NCBI RefSeq assembly: GCF_000282355.1
Contig: NZ_AKJL01000156.1
Span: forward strand, 17,187 to 81,186
Reading direction: 5' to 3'
Length of the DNA stretch: 64,000 nt
Origin: Pseudomonas sp. GM49
Lineage (GTDB): Bacteria; Pseudomonadota; Gammaproteobacteria; Pseudomonadales; Pseudomonadaceae
Below, piece after piece: positions 1 through 7,536 of this stretch (its first letter is position 1; each line of letters starts with the position of its first letter). The translations under genes and the position numbers were made by a program. Under the pieces are notes generated by a model. The model saw only the letters and a program-made list of their open reading frames with translations. It was not told where the DNA came from and made no database searches.

Positions 1-39
1 GGTGCCCAGCAGCAAGGTACGGTCCAGCAGTACCCTTGA
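1..39 (+). CDS. 3' end of an upstream gene, probably cysN (partial)
   Basis: In frame 1 the first 12 codons read GAQQQGTVQQYP and stop at TGA 37-39. A strong plus-strand terminator follows, so a plus-strand gene must end here. In P. aeruginosa the gene next to yhcB on this side is cysN (sulfate adenylyltransferase large subunit), as I recall it, which makes cysN the likeliest identity. Frame 2 is also open to 64 and cannot be excluded. The fragment is too short for homology recognition. Confidence 0.35.
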   Translation, partial: GAQQQGTVQQYP

Positions 40-63
40 TCGTCTGATTGAACCCCAGGCGTA

Positions 64-105
64 GAAAAGCCCGCTCGATCTTCTACGGATCGGGCGGGTT
101 TTTTT
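64..105 (+). terminator. Rho-independent terminator
   Basis: GC-rich stem AGCCCGCTCGATC / GATCGGGCGGG with a short loop, followed by seven T residues. It ends the upstream plus-strand gene. Confidence 0.8.
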
Positions 106-121
106 GTCGTCAGTTCCGGCC

Positions 122-196
122 CCATCGCGAGCAAGCTCACTCCCACAGGGTGCTGGGTCGACCACGGATATTGTGGGAGCGGGCTTGCCCGCGAAG
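122..196. repeat. REP pair (REPIN)
   Basis: Two inverted copies of the Pseudomonas REP palindrome: CATCGCGAGCAAGCTCACTC near 123-142 and GTGGGAGCGGGCTTGCCCGC near 173-192. They lie between two convergent genes, a usual location for REPs. Confidence 0.85.
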
Positions 197-233
197 GGGG
201 CAGTGTGCGCACCGGAGATACAGGATCAGAAAC

Positions 234-273
234 AAAAAAGCCCCCGGACATGTGATTGTCCAGGGGCTTTTTG
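234..273 (-). terminator. Terminator of yhcB (bidirectional)
   Basis: Near-perfect stem AAAAAGCCCC..GGACA / TGTCC..GGGGCTTTTT with loop TGTGAT. The A-run and T-run on the two sides let it work in both directions. It lies just after the minus-strand yhcB stop. Confidence 0.85.
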
Positions 274-290
274 CTATGCGCGAAACCTGA

Positions 291-725
291 TTACTTCTTC
301 AGGCCATAATGCTCATCGAGCATGCCCGGCGCATTCGGGGCTTTCGGTGCGTAGTCGCGAGGCGGCTCCTGATCGCGCGGTGGTGTCAGGCGTTCACGGG
401 GTGCCTGCGCCGCATCGGCGTGCAGGGAGGCCAGCAGGCGTTGGCGAGTCTGTTCGTCCAGGGCCAGGCGGTTGGCGCCCTCGGCGAGATGGTCCTGCAC
501 TTCCTGATAGCTCTGAGTCAGTTTCTTGACCAGTGTCGCGGTGCTGTTGAAGTGGGTCACCACCTCGTTCTGATAACTGTCGAAACGTTCCTGAATATCG
601 TCCAGCTGACGCTGTGTACGGCTGGGCGCGGCGTTCGGTGCAACGCGAGCGATCAGGAACCCAATGGCGACACCCACAACCAGGGCAAGAGTCGGTAACA
701 ACCAAACTAAGAGCGAGTGTTCCAC
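291..725 (-). CDS. yhcB: YhcB family protein (DUF1043)
   Basis: This is a 144-residue inner-membrane protein. It has one N-terminal membrane helix (about residues 5-27, LLVWLLPTLALVVGVAIGFL), then a charged helical region likely to form a coiled coil (about 35-110), and a Pro/Arg-rich, disordered tail. This is the layout of the YhcB/DUF1043 family, whose members have been linked to cell division and envelope biogenesis. The start is GTG at 725, behind an excellent GAGGAAGG ribosome site. It is convergent with the upstream gene and divergent from the hydrolase gene. The family call rests on topology, length and synteny. Confidence 0.85.
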   Translation of the reverse strand: MEHSLLVWLLPTLALVVGVAIGFLIARVAPNAAPSRTQRQLDDIQERFDSYQNEVVTHFNSTATLVKKLTQSYQEVQDHLAEGANRLALDEQTRQRLLASLHADAAQAPRERLTPPRDQEPPRDYAPKAPNAPGMLDEHYGLKK

Positions 726-869
726 GAGTCCTTCCTCTATAAACGGCTTTGCTTTACGTTAACGGCTCGAACCTGCGCTGTATACCGCGATTCACTCGCA
801 ATAGACAGCCACAGACAATTTGCTAGACGAGTCGACCCGATTCGAGGTCACGGAGTTCCTTCCTTGCTT

Positions 870-1514
870 ATGCGCGAAACCCCTGTAGTGATTGATGGCC
901 CGGTCGGCCAACTGGAAGCACTGCTTCTGGAAAACAACAGCCTGGACAACGAACAGCCGCGCGGCCTGGCGCTGATCTGCCATCCGAACCCGGTGCAGGG
1001 CGGCACCATGCTCAACAAAGTGGTTTCGACCCTGCAGCGCACTGCGCGTGACGCCGGTTTGATCACCCTGCGTTTCAACTACCGTGGTGTCGGCGCCAGC
1101 GAAGGCACCCACGACATGGGTACCGGTGAAGTCGATGATGCCCAGGCTGTCGCCGAATGGTTTCGCGCAAGACACCCGGAGTTGCCGCTGACCCTGTTCG
1201 GTTTTTCCTTCGGCGGTTTTGTTGCAGCAAGTCTCGGCGGACGCCTTGAGGCCAAGGGCGAGCAAATCAAGCACCTGTTCATGGTCGCGCCGGCGGTCAT
1301 GCGCCTCGGTGATCAGGACCAACTGCCGCAACAGGGCGAACTGACCCTGATTCAGCCGGAAACCGACGAAGTGATCGATCCACAAGTCGTTTACCAATGG
1401 TCCGACGAGCTCGAACGTCCCCATGAGCTGCTGAAAGTGGCAGAATGCGGACACTTTTTTCATGGCAAGCTGACCGATCTCAAGGATCTGATCCTGCCGC
1501 GTCTCTCGAATTGA
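870..1514 (+). CDS. Alpha/beta hydrolase, KANL3/Tex30-like family
   Basis: A 214-residue cytoplasmic hydrolase with no signal peptide. It has a CHPNPVQGGTM motif near residue 40, the nucleophile elbow GFSFGGF (Ser about residue 113), an acid in the QPETDEVID stretch and a C-terminal CGHFFHG that supplies the catalytic His. The substrate is unknown; related bacterial proteins are annotated only as alpha/beta hydrolases. I took ATG 870 as the start. TTG 864, two codons upstream and 8 bases after GGAG, is a plausible alternative. It lies 24 bases before trpS and is probably co-transcribed with it. Confidence 0.85.
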   Translation: MRETPVVIDGPVGQLEALLLENNSLDNEQPRGLALICHPNPVQGGTMLNKVVSTLQRTARDAGLITLRFNYRGVGASEGTHDMGTGEVDDAQAVAEWFRARHPELPLTLFGFSFGGFVAASLGGRLEAKGEQIKHLFMVAPAVMRLGDQDQLPQQGELTLIQPETDEVIDPQVVYQWSDELERPHELLKVAECGHFFHGKLTDLKDLILPRLSN

Positions 1515-1538
1515 TTGCAGTCTGACAAGCGATTACCC

Positions 1539-2894
1539 ATGACGACTCGTACCCGTATCCTCACCGGCATCACCACCACCGGCACGCCGCACCTGGGCAA
1601 CTACGCTGGCGCCATCCGCCCGGCGATCGTCGCCAGCCGTGACAGCAATGCCGATTCGTTCTACTTCCTGGCCGACTACCACGCCCTGATCAAGTGCGAT
1701 GACCCGCTGCGCATCCAGCGCTCGCGTCTGGAAATCGCTGCGACCTGGCTGGCCGGTGGCCTGGATGTCGACCGCGTGACCTTCTACCGCCAGTCCGATA
1801 TCCCGGAAATTCCCGAGCTGACATGGCTGCTGACCTGCGTCGCCGCCAAGGGCCTGCTCAATCGCGCCCACGCCTACAAGGCTTCGGTGGACAAGAACGT
1901 CGAGACCGGTGAGGACCCGGATGCCGGTATCACCATGGGCCTGTACAGCTATCCGGTGCTGATGGCTGCGGACATCCTGATGTTCAACGCGCACAAGGTG
2001 CCGGTCGGTCGTGACCAGATCCAGCACGTGGAAATGGCGCGGGATATCGGCCAGCGCTTCAACCATCTGTTTGGCCAGGGCAAAGAGTTCTTCACCATGC
2101 CCGAGGCGTTGATCGAAGAGAGTGTCGCTACGTTGCCGGGCCTGGATGGCCGCAAAATGTCGAAGAGCTACGACAACACCATTCCGCTGTTCAGCAGCGC
2201 CAAAGAGTTGAAGGACGCGATTTCGCGGATCGTCACTGACTCCCGCGCGCCGGGCGAAGCGAAAGATCCGGATAACTCGCACCTGTTCACCTTGTTCCAG
2301 GCGTTCGCCACCCCGGCGCAGGCCGACGAGTTCCGCAGCGAACTGTTGCAGGGCCTGGGTTGGGGCGAGGCGAAGAATCGTCTGTTCCAGCTGCTGGACA
2401 GTGAACTGGGCGAGTCCCGTGAGCGCTACAACCAGCTGATCGAGCGCCCGGCGGATCTGGAAGACATCCTGCAACACGGCGCGAAAAAGGCCCGTGCGGT
2501 GGCGACGCCGTTCCTCAACGAACTGCGTGAAGCGGTGGGCCTGCGCTCCTTCGTTGCCCAGACCCAGGTGGCGACGACCATCAAGAAAAAAGCCGCGAAA
2601 GCTGCGCGTTTTGTCAGCTTCCGTGAAGACGACGGCAGTTTCCGCTTCCGTCTGCTGGCGGCCGACGGCGAGCAACTGCTGCTGTCGCGCAACTTCGCCG
2701 ACGGTAAAACCGCAGGCCAGGTGACCAAGCAACTGCAATCGGGTCAGCCATTGGACGTGCGTAACGAAGACTTGAGCTTCAGCGTCTGGCTGGAAGGCGA
2801 GTGCGTTGCCGACAGCCCGGCCTTTGCTGACAGCGCCGCCCGCGATGCTGCCATCGAGACCCTGCGAGTTGCCCTGACGCCGGTTCAGGAATAA
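1539..2894 (+). CDS. trpS: Tryptophan--tRNA ligase, long form with C-terminal extension
   Basis: This enzyme charges tRNA-Trp with tryptophan using ATP in the cytoplasm. The class I signatures are clear: PHLGN (the HIGH equivalent, residues 17-21) and KMSKS (206-210). The protein has 451 residues, against about 330 for the common bacterial form. The extra 110 or so residues after about 340 include a segment ([20 protein letters not shown], then [10 protein letters not shown]) that resembles the small DUF1508/YegP fold. This long form is the usual one in Pseudomonas, as far as I recall. It follows the hydrolase gene closely and precedes zapE. Confidence 0.96.
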   Translation: MTTRTRILTGITTTGTPHLGNYAGAIRPAIVASRDSNADSFYFLADYHALIKCDDPLRIQRSRLEIAATWLAGGLDVDRVTFYRQSDIPEIPELTWLLTCVAAKGLLNRAHAYKASVDKNVETGEDPDAGITMGLYSYPVLMAADILMFNAHKVPVGRDQIQHVEMARDIGQRFNHLFGQGKEFFTMPEALIEESVATLPGLDGRKMSKSYDNTIPLFSSAKELKDAISRIVTDSRAPGEAKDPDNSHLFTLFQAFATPAQADEFRSELLQGLGWGEAKNRLFQLLDSELGESRERYNQLIERPADLEDILQHGAKKARAVATPFLNELREAVGLRSFVAQTQVATTIKKKAAKAARFVSFREDDGSFRFRLLAADGEQLLLSRNFADGKTAGQVTKQLQSGQPLDVRNEDLSFSVWLEGECVADSPAFADSAARDAAIETLRVALTPVQE

Positions 2895-2985
2895 ATCAGC
2901 GGCTTGGCCCGACCAAGGGCCGATTGCCATTCCTCCGGGCCGTCGCTACAGTGTCGGCCCGTTTTTGTTGCCTTGCTAACGAATT

Positions 2986-4080
2986 ATGACGCCCCTAGAA
3001 CGATATCAAGCTGATCTGAAACGCCCGGAATTCTTCCATGACGCCGCGCAGGAAACCGCCGTGCGTCATTTGCAGCGCCTGTACGACGACCTGGTCGCGG
3101 CTGAGCAAAACAAGCCGGGCCTGCTGGGCAAGTTGTTTGGCAAGAAGGATCAGACCCCGGTCAAGGGCCTGTATTTCTGGGGCGGCGTAGGCCGCGGCAA
3201 GACTTACCTGGTGGACACCTTCTTCGAAGCGCTGCCCTTCAAGGAAAAGTCCCGTACGCACTTCCACCGCTTCATGAAGCGCGTGCACGAAGAGATGAAA
3301 ACCCTGGGCGGCGAGAAAAACCCGCTGACCATCATCGCCAAGCGTTTCGCCACCGAAGCCCGGGTAATCTGCTTCGATGAATTCTTCGTTTCCGACATCA
3401 CCGACGCCATGATCCTTGGCACCCTGATGGAAGAACTGTTCAAGAACGGCGTGACCCTGGTCGCGACGTCGAACATCGTGCCGGACGGCCTGTACAAGGA
3501 CGGCCTGCAACGGGCGCGCTTCCTGCCGGCCATTGCGCTGATCAAGCAGAACACCGAGATCGTCAACGTCGACAGCGGCGTCGACTATCGTCTGCGTCAC
3601 CTCGAACAAGCCGAGCTGTTCCACTATCCACTCGACGAAGCCGCCAACGAAAGCCTGCGCAAGAGCTTCCGTGCGTTGACACCGGAATGCACGGCGGCGG
3701 TCGAAAATGACGTGCTGATGATCGAGAACCGTGAAATACGCGCCCTGCGCACCTGCGATGACGTGGCCTGGTTCAACTTCCGTGAACTGTGCGACGGCCC
3801 GCGCAGCCAGAATGACTACATCGAACTGGGCAAGATCTTCCACGCCGTGCTGCTCAGCGATGTTGAGCAGATGAGCGTCACCACCGACGACATCGCCCGA
3901 CGCTTCATCAACATGGTCGACGAGTTCTACGACCGTAACGTGAAGCTGATCATTTCTGCCGAAGTCGAATTGAAGGATCTGTACACCGGCGGTCGCTTGA
4001 ATTTCGAGTTCCAGCGAACCCTCAGCCGACTGCTGGAAATGCAATCCCACGAATTCCTGTCCCGGGCGCACAAGCCGTAA
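2986..4080 (+). CDS. zapE: Cell division protein ZapE (AFG1-type ATPase)
   Basis: ZapE is an ATPase associated with the division ring that affects Z-ring stability under stress. The 364-residue protein shows Walker A GGVGRGKT (residues 66-73), Walker B VICFDEFF (127-134) and the LSR-type C-terminus (TLSRLLEMQSHEFL) typical of the AFG1/ZapE family. It has no membrane segment. The ATG at 2986 is the start; the 91-base gap after trpS shows no strong terminator, so partial readthrough is possible. A strong terminator follows the gene. As I recall, in P. aeruginosa the next conserved genes are the GlxA regulator and acyl-CoA dehydrogenase, so 4171-9483 is extra here. Confidence 0.95.
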   Translation: MTPLERYQADLKRPEFFHDAAQETAVRHLQRLYDDLVAAEQNKPGLLGKLFGKKDQTPVKGLYFWGGVGRGKTYLVDTFFEALPFKEKSRTHFHRFMKRVHEEMKTLGGEKNPLTIIAKRFATEARVICFDEFFVSDITDAMILGTLMEELFKNGVTLVATSNIVPDGLYKDGLQRARFLPAIALIKQNTEIVNVDSGVDYRLRHLEQAELFHYPLDEAANESLRKSFRALTPECTAAVENDVLMIENREIRALRTCDDVAWFNFRELCDGPRSQNDYIELGKIFHAVLLSDVEQMSVTTDDIARRFINMVDEFYDRNVKLIISAEVELKDLYTGGRLNFEFQRTLSRLLEMQSHEFLSRAHKP

Positions 4081-4095
4081 GACAAATCGGAAAAT

Positions 4096-4126
4096 AAAAA
4101 AGGCCTGCGATTGCAGGCCTTTTTTG
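4096..4126 (+). terminator. Terminator of zapE (bidirectional)
   Basis: Perfect stem GGCCTGC / GCAGGCC with loop GATT, flanked by A6 and T6, so it can also stop transcription from the minus-strand asparaginase gene. Confidence 0.9.
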
Positions 4127-4170
4127 TCAGAGCAAATCCTCTGCCCACAGATTTTTACATTGTTTTGAAG

Positions 4171-5154
4171 TCAAATGTCTTCGTTGAGATACTGCGCAAG
4201 CTCGTGCTGCCGTTGGCAACCAAGCAGCAGCCAAAGCAGAATTCTGGCTTTTCGCGGACATAGAAAGCCCGCCATCGATGCCCCCTTGCGCATCAAGTCC
4301 ATTTCACCACCGCCAAAACCGTAAGAGGCACGTGCGGTGGTGCCGGAGCCGGTTCGGGTCGCAATGATCACGGGGATTCGTTCGGCAACATGTTCAATCA
4401 TTGTCGCCCAGCGCTGCGAGATGTGGCCGGCGCCGAAACCGCCGATCACCAGCCCGTCGTAATCGAGTGCGAGAATATTTTCCAGTAGCAGGGTGTCGGC
4501 CGAAAGTGAGGCCTCAAGCAGCGCAACCTTCTGTGTGGTCTGTTGCGGCAACGGTAACACCGTGCGCGGCCCCGGCGGGCGCAGGTAGTGAACACGGTCT
4601 TCCAACAGTAGGCCCGCGGGCCCCACGACCGGAGAGGAAAACGCCTGCAATGCCAGCGAATCGGTTTTACGTACGCTGCACGCTTGATGAATCTGTCCGT
4701 TCATCACGACCTGGACACCGCGCTGCCGACTGTTCTGCGCCAAGGCAACGCGACATGCATCCAGCAGATTGGCCGGCCCATCGGCACCTGGCTGCGCTGC
4801 GGAACGCATGGCACCGGTCAGCACCAAGGGGGTGTCGTAGGGCCACAGGTAATCCAAAAACACCGCGACTTCTTCGAGGGTGTCGGTACCCTGGGTAATT
4901 ACGACACCGACAGCGCCCTGTTTGACCTGAAACTCAGCCTAGGACAATACGTTCAGCAAAAACTCGAAATCCAGGGACGCACTGGGCAGCAGGCCGAGGG
5001 TCTCGACGGTGACTCCGGCCAGTGTCGTCAGTTCCGGTATGGAAGTCAGCAGGGCTTCGCCGCTGACGGTAGGGATGACACCTTCACCGGCATTGCTCGC
5101 TTGCATGCTTACTGTGCCGCCAAGTGCCGCAATGGACAGTTTGGGCAGGTCCAT
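4171..5154 (-). pseudogene. L-asparaginase gene interrupted by an in-frame TAG
   Basis: The reading frame matches the asparaginase/glutaminase family over its full usual length (327 codons plus stop). It has the N-terminal GGT motif (Thr codon 14), the TQGTDTLEE catalytic motif (Thr 90, Asp 91) and a Lys in CSVRKTDS. Codon 72 (4939-4941) is TAG. The parts before and after the stop are in the same frame, so this is a nonsense mutation and not a frameshift. The start ATG at 5154 has a GCGAGG ribosome site. Without suppression only a 71-residue fragment would be made; internal re-initiation would lack the catalytic N-terminal Thr. No signal peptide is evident. It is the last gene of the minus-strand block, 77 bases after the membrane protein. 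Confidence 0.85.
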
Positions 5155-5231
5155 GGGATACCTCGCTTGTTTGTAATGAAAAGTGGCTGTATCCGCTTTT
5201 GAGGCCGCTATACAGCCGAATGGCTGGAGCA

Positions 5232-6425
5232 TTAATCAGCGATCAGAAAACCGATCAGCGGCACGATCAGCAGTGTGCTGATGGCCATCGACAGTACATT
5301 GGCGATGTAGGCGTGCATGTCGACCGGTAATTTCCTGGCAATCACACAGGCCAGCGGTGGTGCGAGCAATGCCCCCAGCAGTGCACTTGAGACGATAATC
5401 TGCCAGCTGCCGCCATACGCCAGTATCGCCGCGGGCACCACTGAAACCAGCGGGATGTAAGTGGGATACCAGCCGCGCAACATCCATTGTTGACGCCAGA
5501 TCAGCACGCCGATGGCCGAGGCCAATGCCTGCGCGCCGATGATGTGCAGCAACAGGCCCGATCCGTACGCGGGGCTTGAAGGGTTCAAGCTGTACGCCAG
5601 CAATGCACCCAGTATCAGGCCAAGGCTGGCCAGCTCATTGCCGAAGAACGGTGCTTCGGAAAAGTCCGCCAGAATCCGGCGCAGGATCCAGGTAACGCCA
5701 TAGTCGGGCGCCTTGGCGGGGGCGATCGAAGCGGGTGGCGCTTCCGACGACCTGGATTTCACCAGGTTCGGCCAATAGCGGCAGAACAGAAACGCCAGGA
5801 CGCTGGCAACCGCCATGCCCAGTACATTGCCAATCACAGCAGGCAAGGCCAGCGGTTGGCACACGTAGTTGACGATCAGCAGGCACATCGGTGTGACGAG
5901 TACGGCGCCCATGAGTGCGCCGTTGATCGTGACCCTCCAGCCTCCGCCAAACATTAGCACCATCGCCGCTGGCAGCGAGACGAATGCTACGAATGTGGGC
6001 TGCCAGGTTGTGGCTGTCACCGTCCAGCCCCACAGCAGATTGCTCAGCAGCAGCCCGAGCAACGAACTGGTGACCAGCCAGGGCCAAAGTCCTGTTCCAT
6101 AGGAGATGGCAAACCCTTGCCAGGATTTCCCCGTTCGATTCGCCCAGTAAGCCAGATAAGCGCCCGCCAGCAGGCCGATCGAAGCGAACTCGTGCTTGTA
6201 GAAAGCCACCTCGCTGATGTCACCTAACACCCAACGCAACCAAGCACTCGGTTCGGGTAGCAGCGATACCATGTCGCCGTACCCGGGCCAATTCGCTCCC
6301 CAGAAAGTCCGGTTGCTGAAAGAAAGCCAGACAATCAGCAGTGTCGTGCCGATCATTAGCAGTACGACGGCTGTATCAATCGGTGATTTGCGCGATGGTT
6401 GGTTTTTATCGGTTGTAACTTCCAT
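5232..6425 (-). CDS. Multi-pass membrane protein with internal duplication, putative transporter
   Basis: A 397-residue hydrophobic protein with about ten predicted membrane segments. I do not recognise the family. The sequence is a tandem duplication: residues 64-213 and 249-390 align along their length (SEVAFYKHEFASIGLLAGAY with SEAPFFGNELASLGLILGAL; FGGGWRVTINGALMGAVL with YGGSWQIIVSSALLGALL; IGNVLGMAVASVL with IANVLSMAISTLL). A hydrophilic Ser/Ala/Pro linker (about 220-245) joins the halves, and an extra N-terminal helix (about 17-36) precedes them. ATG 6425 has an AGGAGG ribosome site only 16 bases after the amidase stop, so the two are co-transcribed. Import of an amide or amino acid is my inference from context. 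Confidence 0.75.
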   Translation of the reverse strand: MEVTTDKNQPSRKSPIDTAVVLLMIGTTLLIVWLSFSNRTFWGANWPGYGDMVSLLPEPSAWLRWVLGDISEVAFYKHEFASIGLLAGAYLAYWANRTGKSWQGFAISYGTGLWPWLVTSSLLGLLLSNLLWGWTVTATTWQPTFVAFVSLPAAMVLMFGGGWRVTINGALMGAVLVTPMCLLIVNYVCQPLALPAVIGNVLGMAVASVLAFLFCRYWPNLVKSRSSEAPPASIAPAKAPDYGVTWILRRILADFSEAPFFGNELASLGLILGALLAYSLNPSSPAYGSGLLLHIIGAQALASAIGVLIWRQQWMLRGWYPTYIPLVSVVPAAILAYGGSWQIIVSSALLGALLAPPLACVIARKLPVDMHAYIANVLSMAISTLLIVPLIGFLIAD

Positions 6426-6441
6426 GCGATAGGCCTCCTGA

Positions 6442-7329
6442 TCAACGTGGGAGGCAAGGGTGTTTGGTGTAGCCGAGCATCTGATCGTAAAGATCGGCTC
6501 GGCGATCGCGATGCAGATCGTTCAGGTTGTTCCAGATGGGCGCACTGCGGGAGCTGCTCAGGTCAACATCGGCAAACAGGATTTCCTGCCTGTCTGCCGA
6601 AGCCACGGCGTCAATCGGCCAGCCGTTGGTTCCGGCAATCAACGAGCAACCCAGGTAGCGCGCGCCGCGCTCCTCGCCGATCCGGCTGGCGGCAGCGATA
6701 AACACGTTGTTGACGTGAGCGGCGGTCATCGTCAGATACGACGCCATGCACTTACCGGCATCGTCGAACAGCGGCGGCGGTGTCCAGACCCAGTTGTTCA
6801 GGCTGCAAATGATGTCTGCGCCTTGCTGGGCGAGGATCCGTGGCACCTCCGGGAACCAGATGTCCCAGCAGATCAACAGCCCGATGCGGCCGATCGGTGT
6901 GTCGAAAACCGGGAAACCCAGGTCGCCTGGGGTGAACCAGAGCTTCTCCAGATTCCACAAATGGGCTTTGCGGTACTTGCCGATAAAACCGTCTGGTCCC
7001 ACCAGAACGCCGGTGTTGAAGAGTCGCATGCCGTCGCGTTCGGCCAGACCGGCCACGAGGTAAACGTTGTGTTCTCGGGCGAAGTCGATCCAGCACTGCA
7101 CGCTTGGCCCGTCGGGAACCGCTTCGGCATGGGCGAAGGCATCCTGTCGATTGCTGAAGAAATAGCCGGTATTGGAAAGCTCGGGCAGAACGATGAGATT
7201 CGCACCGCCGTTTACCGCTTCAAGCGCCAATTCCAGGCTGCGACGCAGATTACCTACACATTTCTCGATGCCGACTTGTGGATCGAATTGCACGACTGCT
7301 ACACGAACAGGGCTTGTTGGCTCAGTCAT
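6442..7329 (-). CDS. Nitrilase-superfamily carbon-nitrogen hydrolase (probable amidase)
   Basis: A 295-residue cytoplasmic hydrolase with the nitrilase-family catalytic triad: Glu50 (LPELSNTGY), Lys121 (GKYRKAHLW) and Cys154 (LLICWDIWFPE). Such enzymes hydrolyse amides or nitriles to carboxylic acids and ammonia. The adjacent 2-monooxygenase family makes amides, as in the lysine DavB-DavA pair, so an amide from that oxygenase is the most likely substrate (inference). Start ATG 7329 has GAGG upstream; a TTG at 7359 in the same frame is less likely. It sits 207 bases after the oxygenase and 16 bases before the membrane protein. Confidence 0.85.
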   Translation of the reverse strand: MTEPTSPVRVAVVQFDPQVGIEKCVGNLRRSLELALEAVNGGANLIVLPELSNTGYFFSNRQDAFAHAEAVPDGPSVQCWIDFAREHNVYLVAGLAERDGMRLFNTGVLVGPDGFIGKYRKAHLWNLEKLWFTPGDLGFPVFDTPIGRIGLLICWDIWFPEVPRILAQQGADIICSLNNWVWTPPPLFDDAGKCMASYLTMTAAHVNNVFIAAASRIGEERGARYLGCSLIAGTNGWPIDAVASADRQEILFADVDLSSSRSAPIWNNLNDLHRDRRADLYDQMLGYTKHPCLPR

Positions 7330-7494
7330 TCCGTCGTTCCTCTTTTTATTGTTTTTCAAGCTGTTAAATGGCGTGTGTATAAGAGGGGAATCAGGAATGG
7401 GGTGTAAGTCAGCTACTTCCGTTTAGGTCGTAGTCCTTGTCCTAAAATGGATCAGAGTGATATTTGATGGCAGTGGGCAGCCGGTGCGAGGGGT

Positions 7495-7521
7495 AGAGCC
7501 ATGTATTGCGTGCATGGCTCT
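7495..7521 (-). terminator. Hairpin after the oxygenase gene, possible weak terminator
   Basis: Inverted repeat AGAGCCATG / CATGGCTCT (7495-7503 with 7513-7521) with a 9-base loop, about 16 bases past the minus-strand stop at 7537. No T-run follows, so it may instead stabilise the mRNA end or reduce transcription into the amidase gene. Confidence 0.4.
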
Positions 7522-7536
7522 GGAACGGGGGTGTGA

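Noticed and set aside
4864..4938. Frameshift in the asparaginase gene
   Set aside because: The distance between the upper and lower frames is a multiple of three and the 25 codons between them read as normal asparaginase sequence, so only a nonsense codon is present.
4684..5202. Open frame of 172 codons on the plus strand opposite the asparaginase gene
   Set aside because: No family features, while the minus strand shows asparaginase motifs on both sides of the stop.
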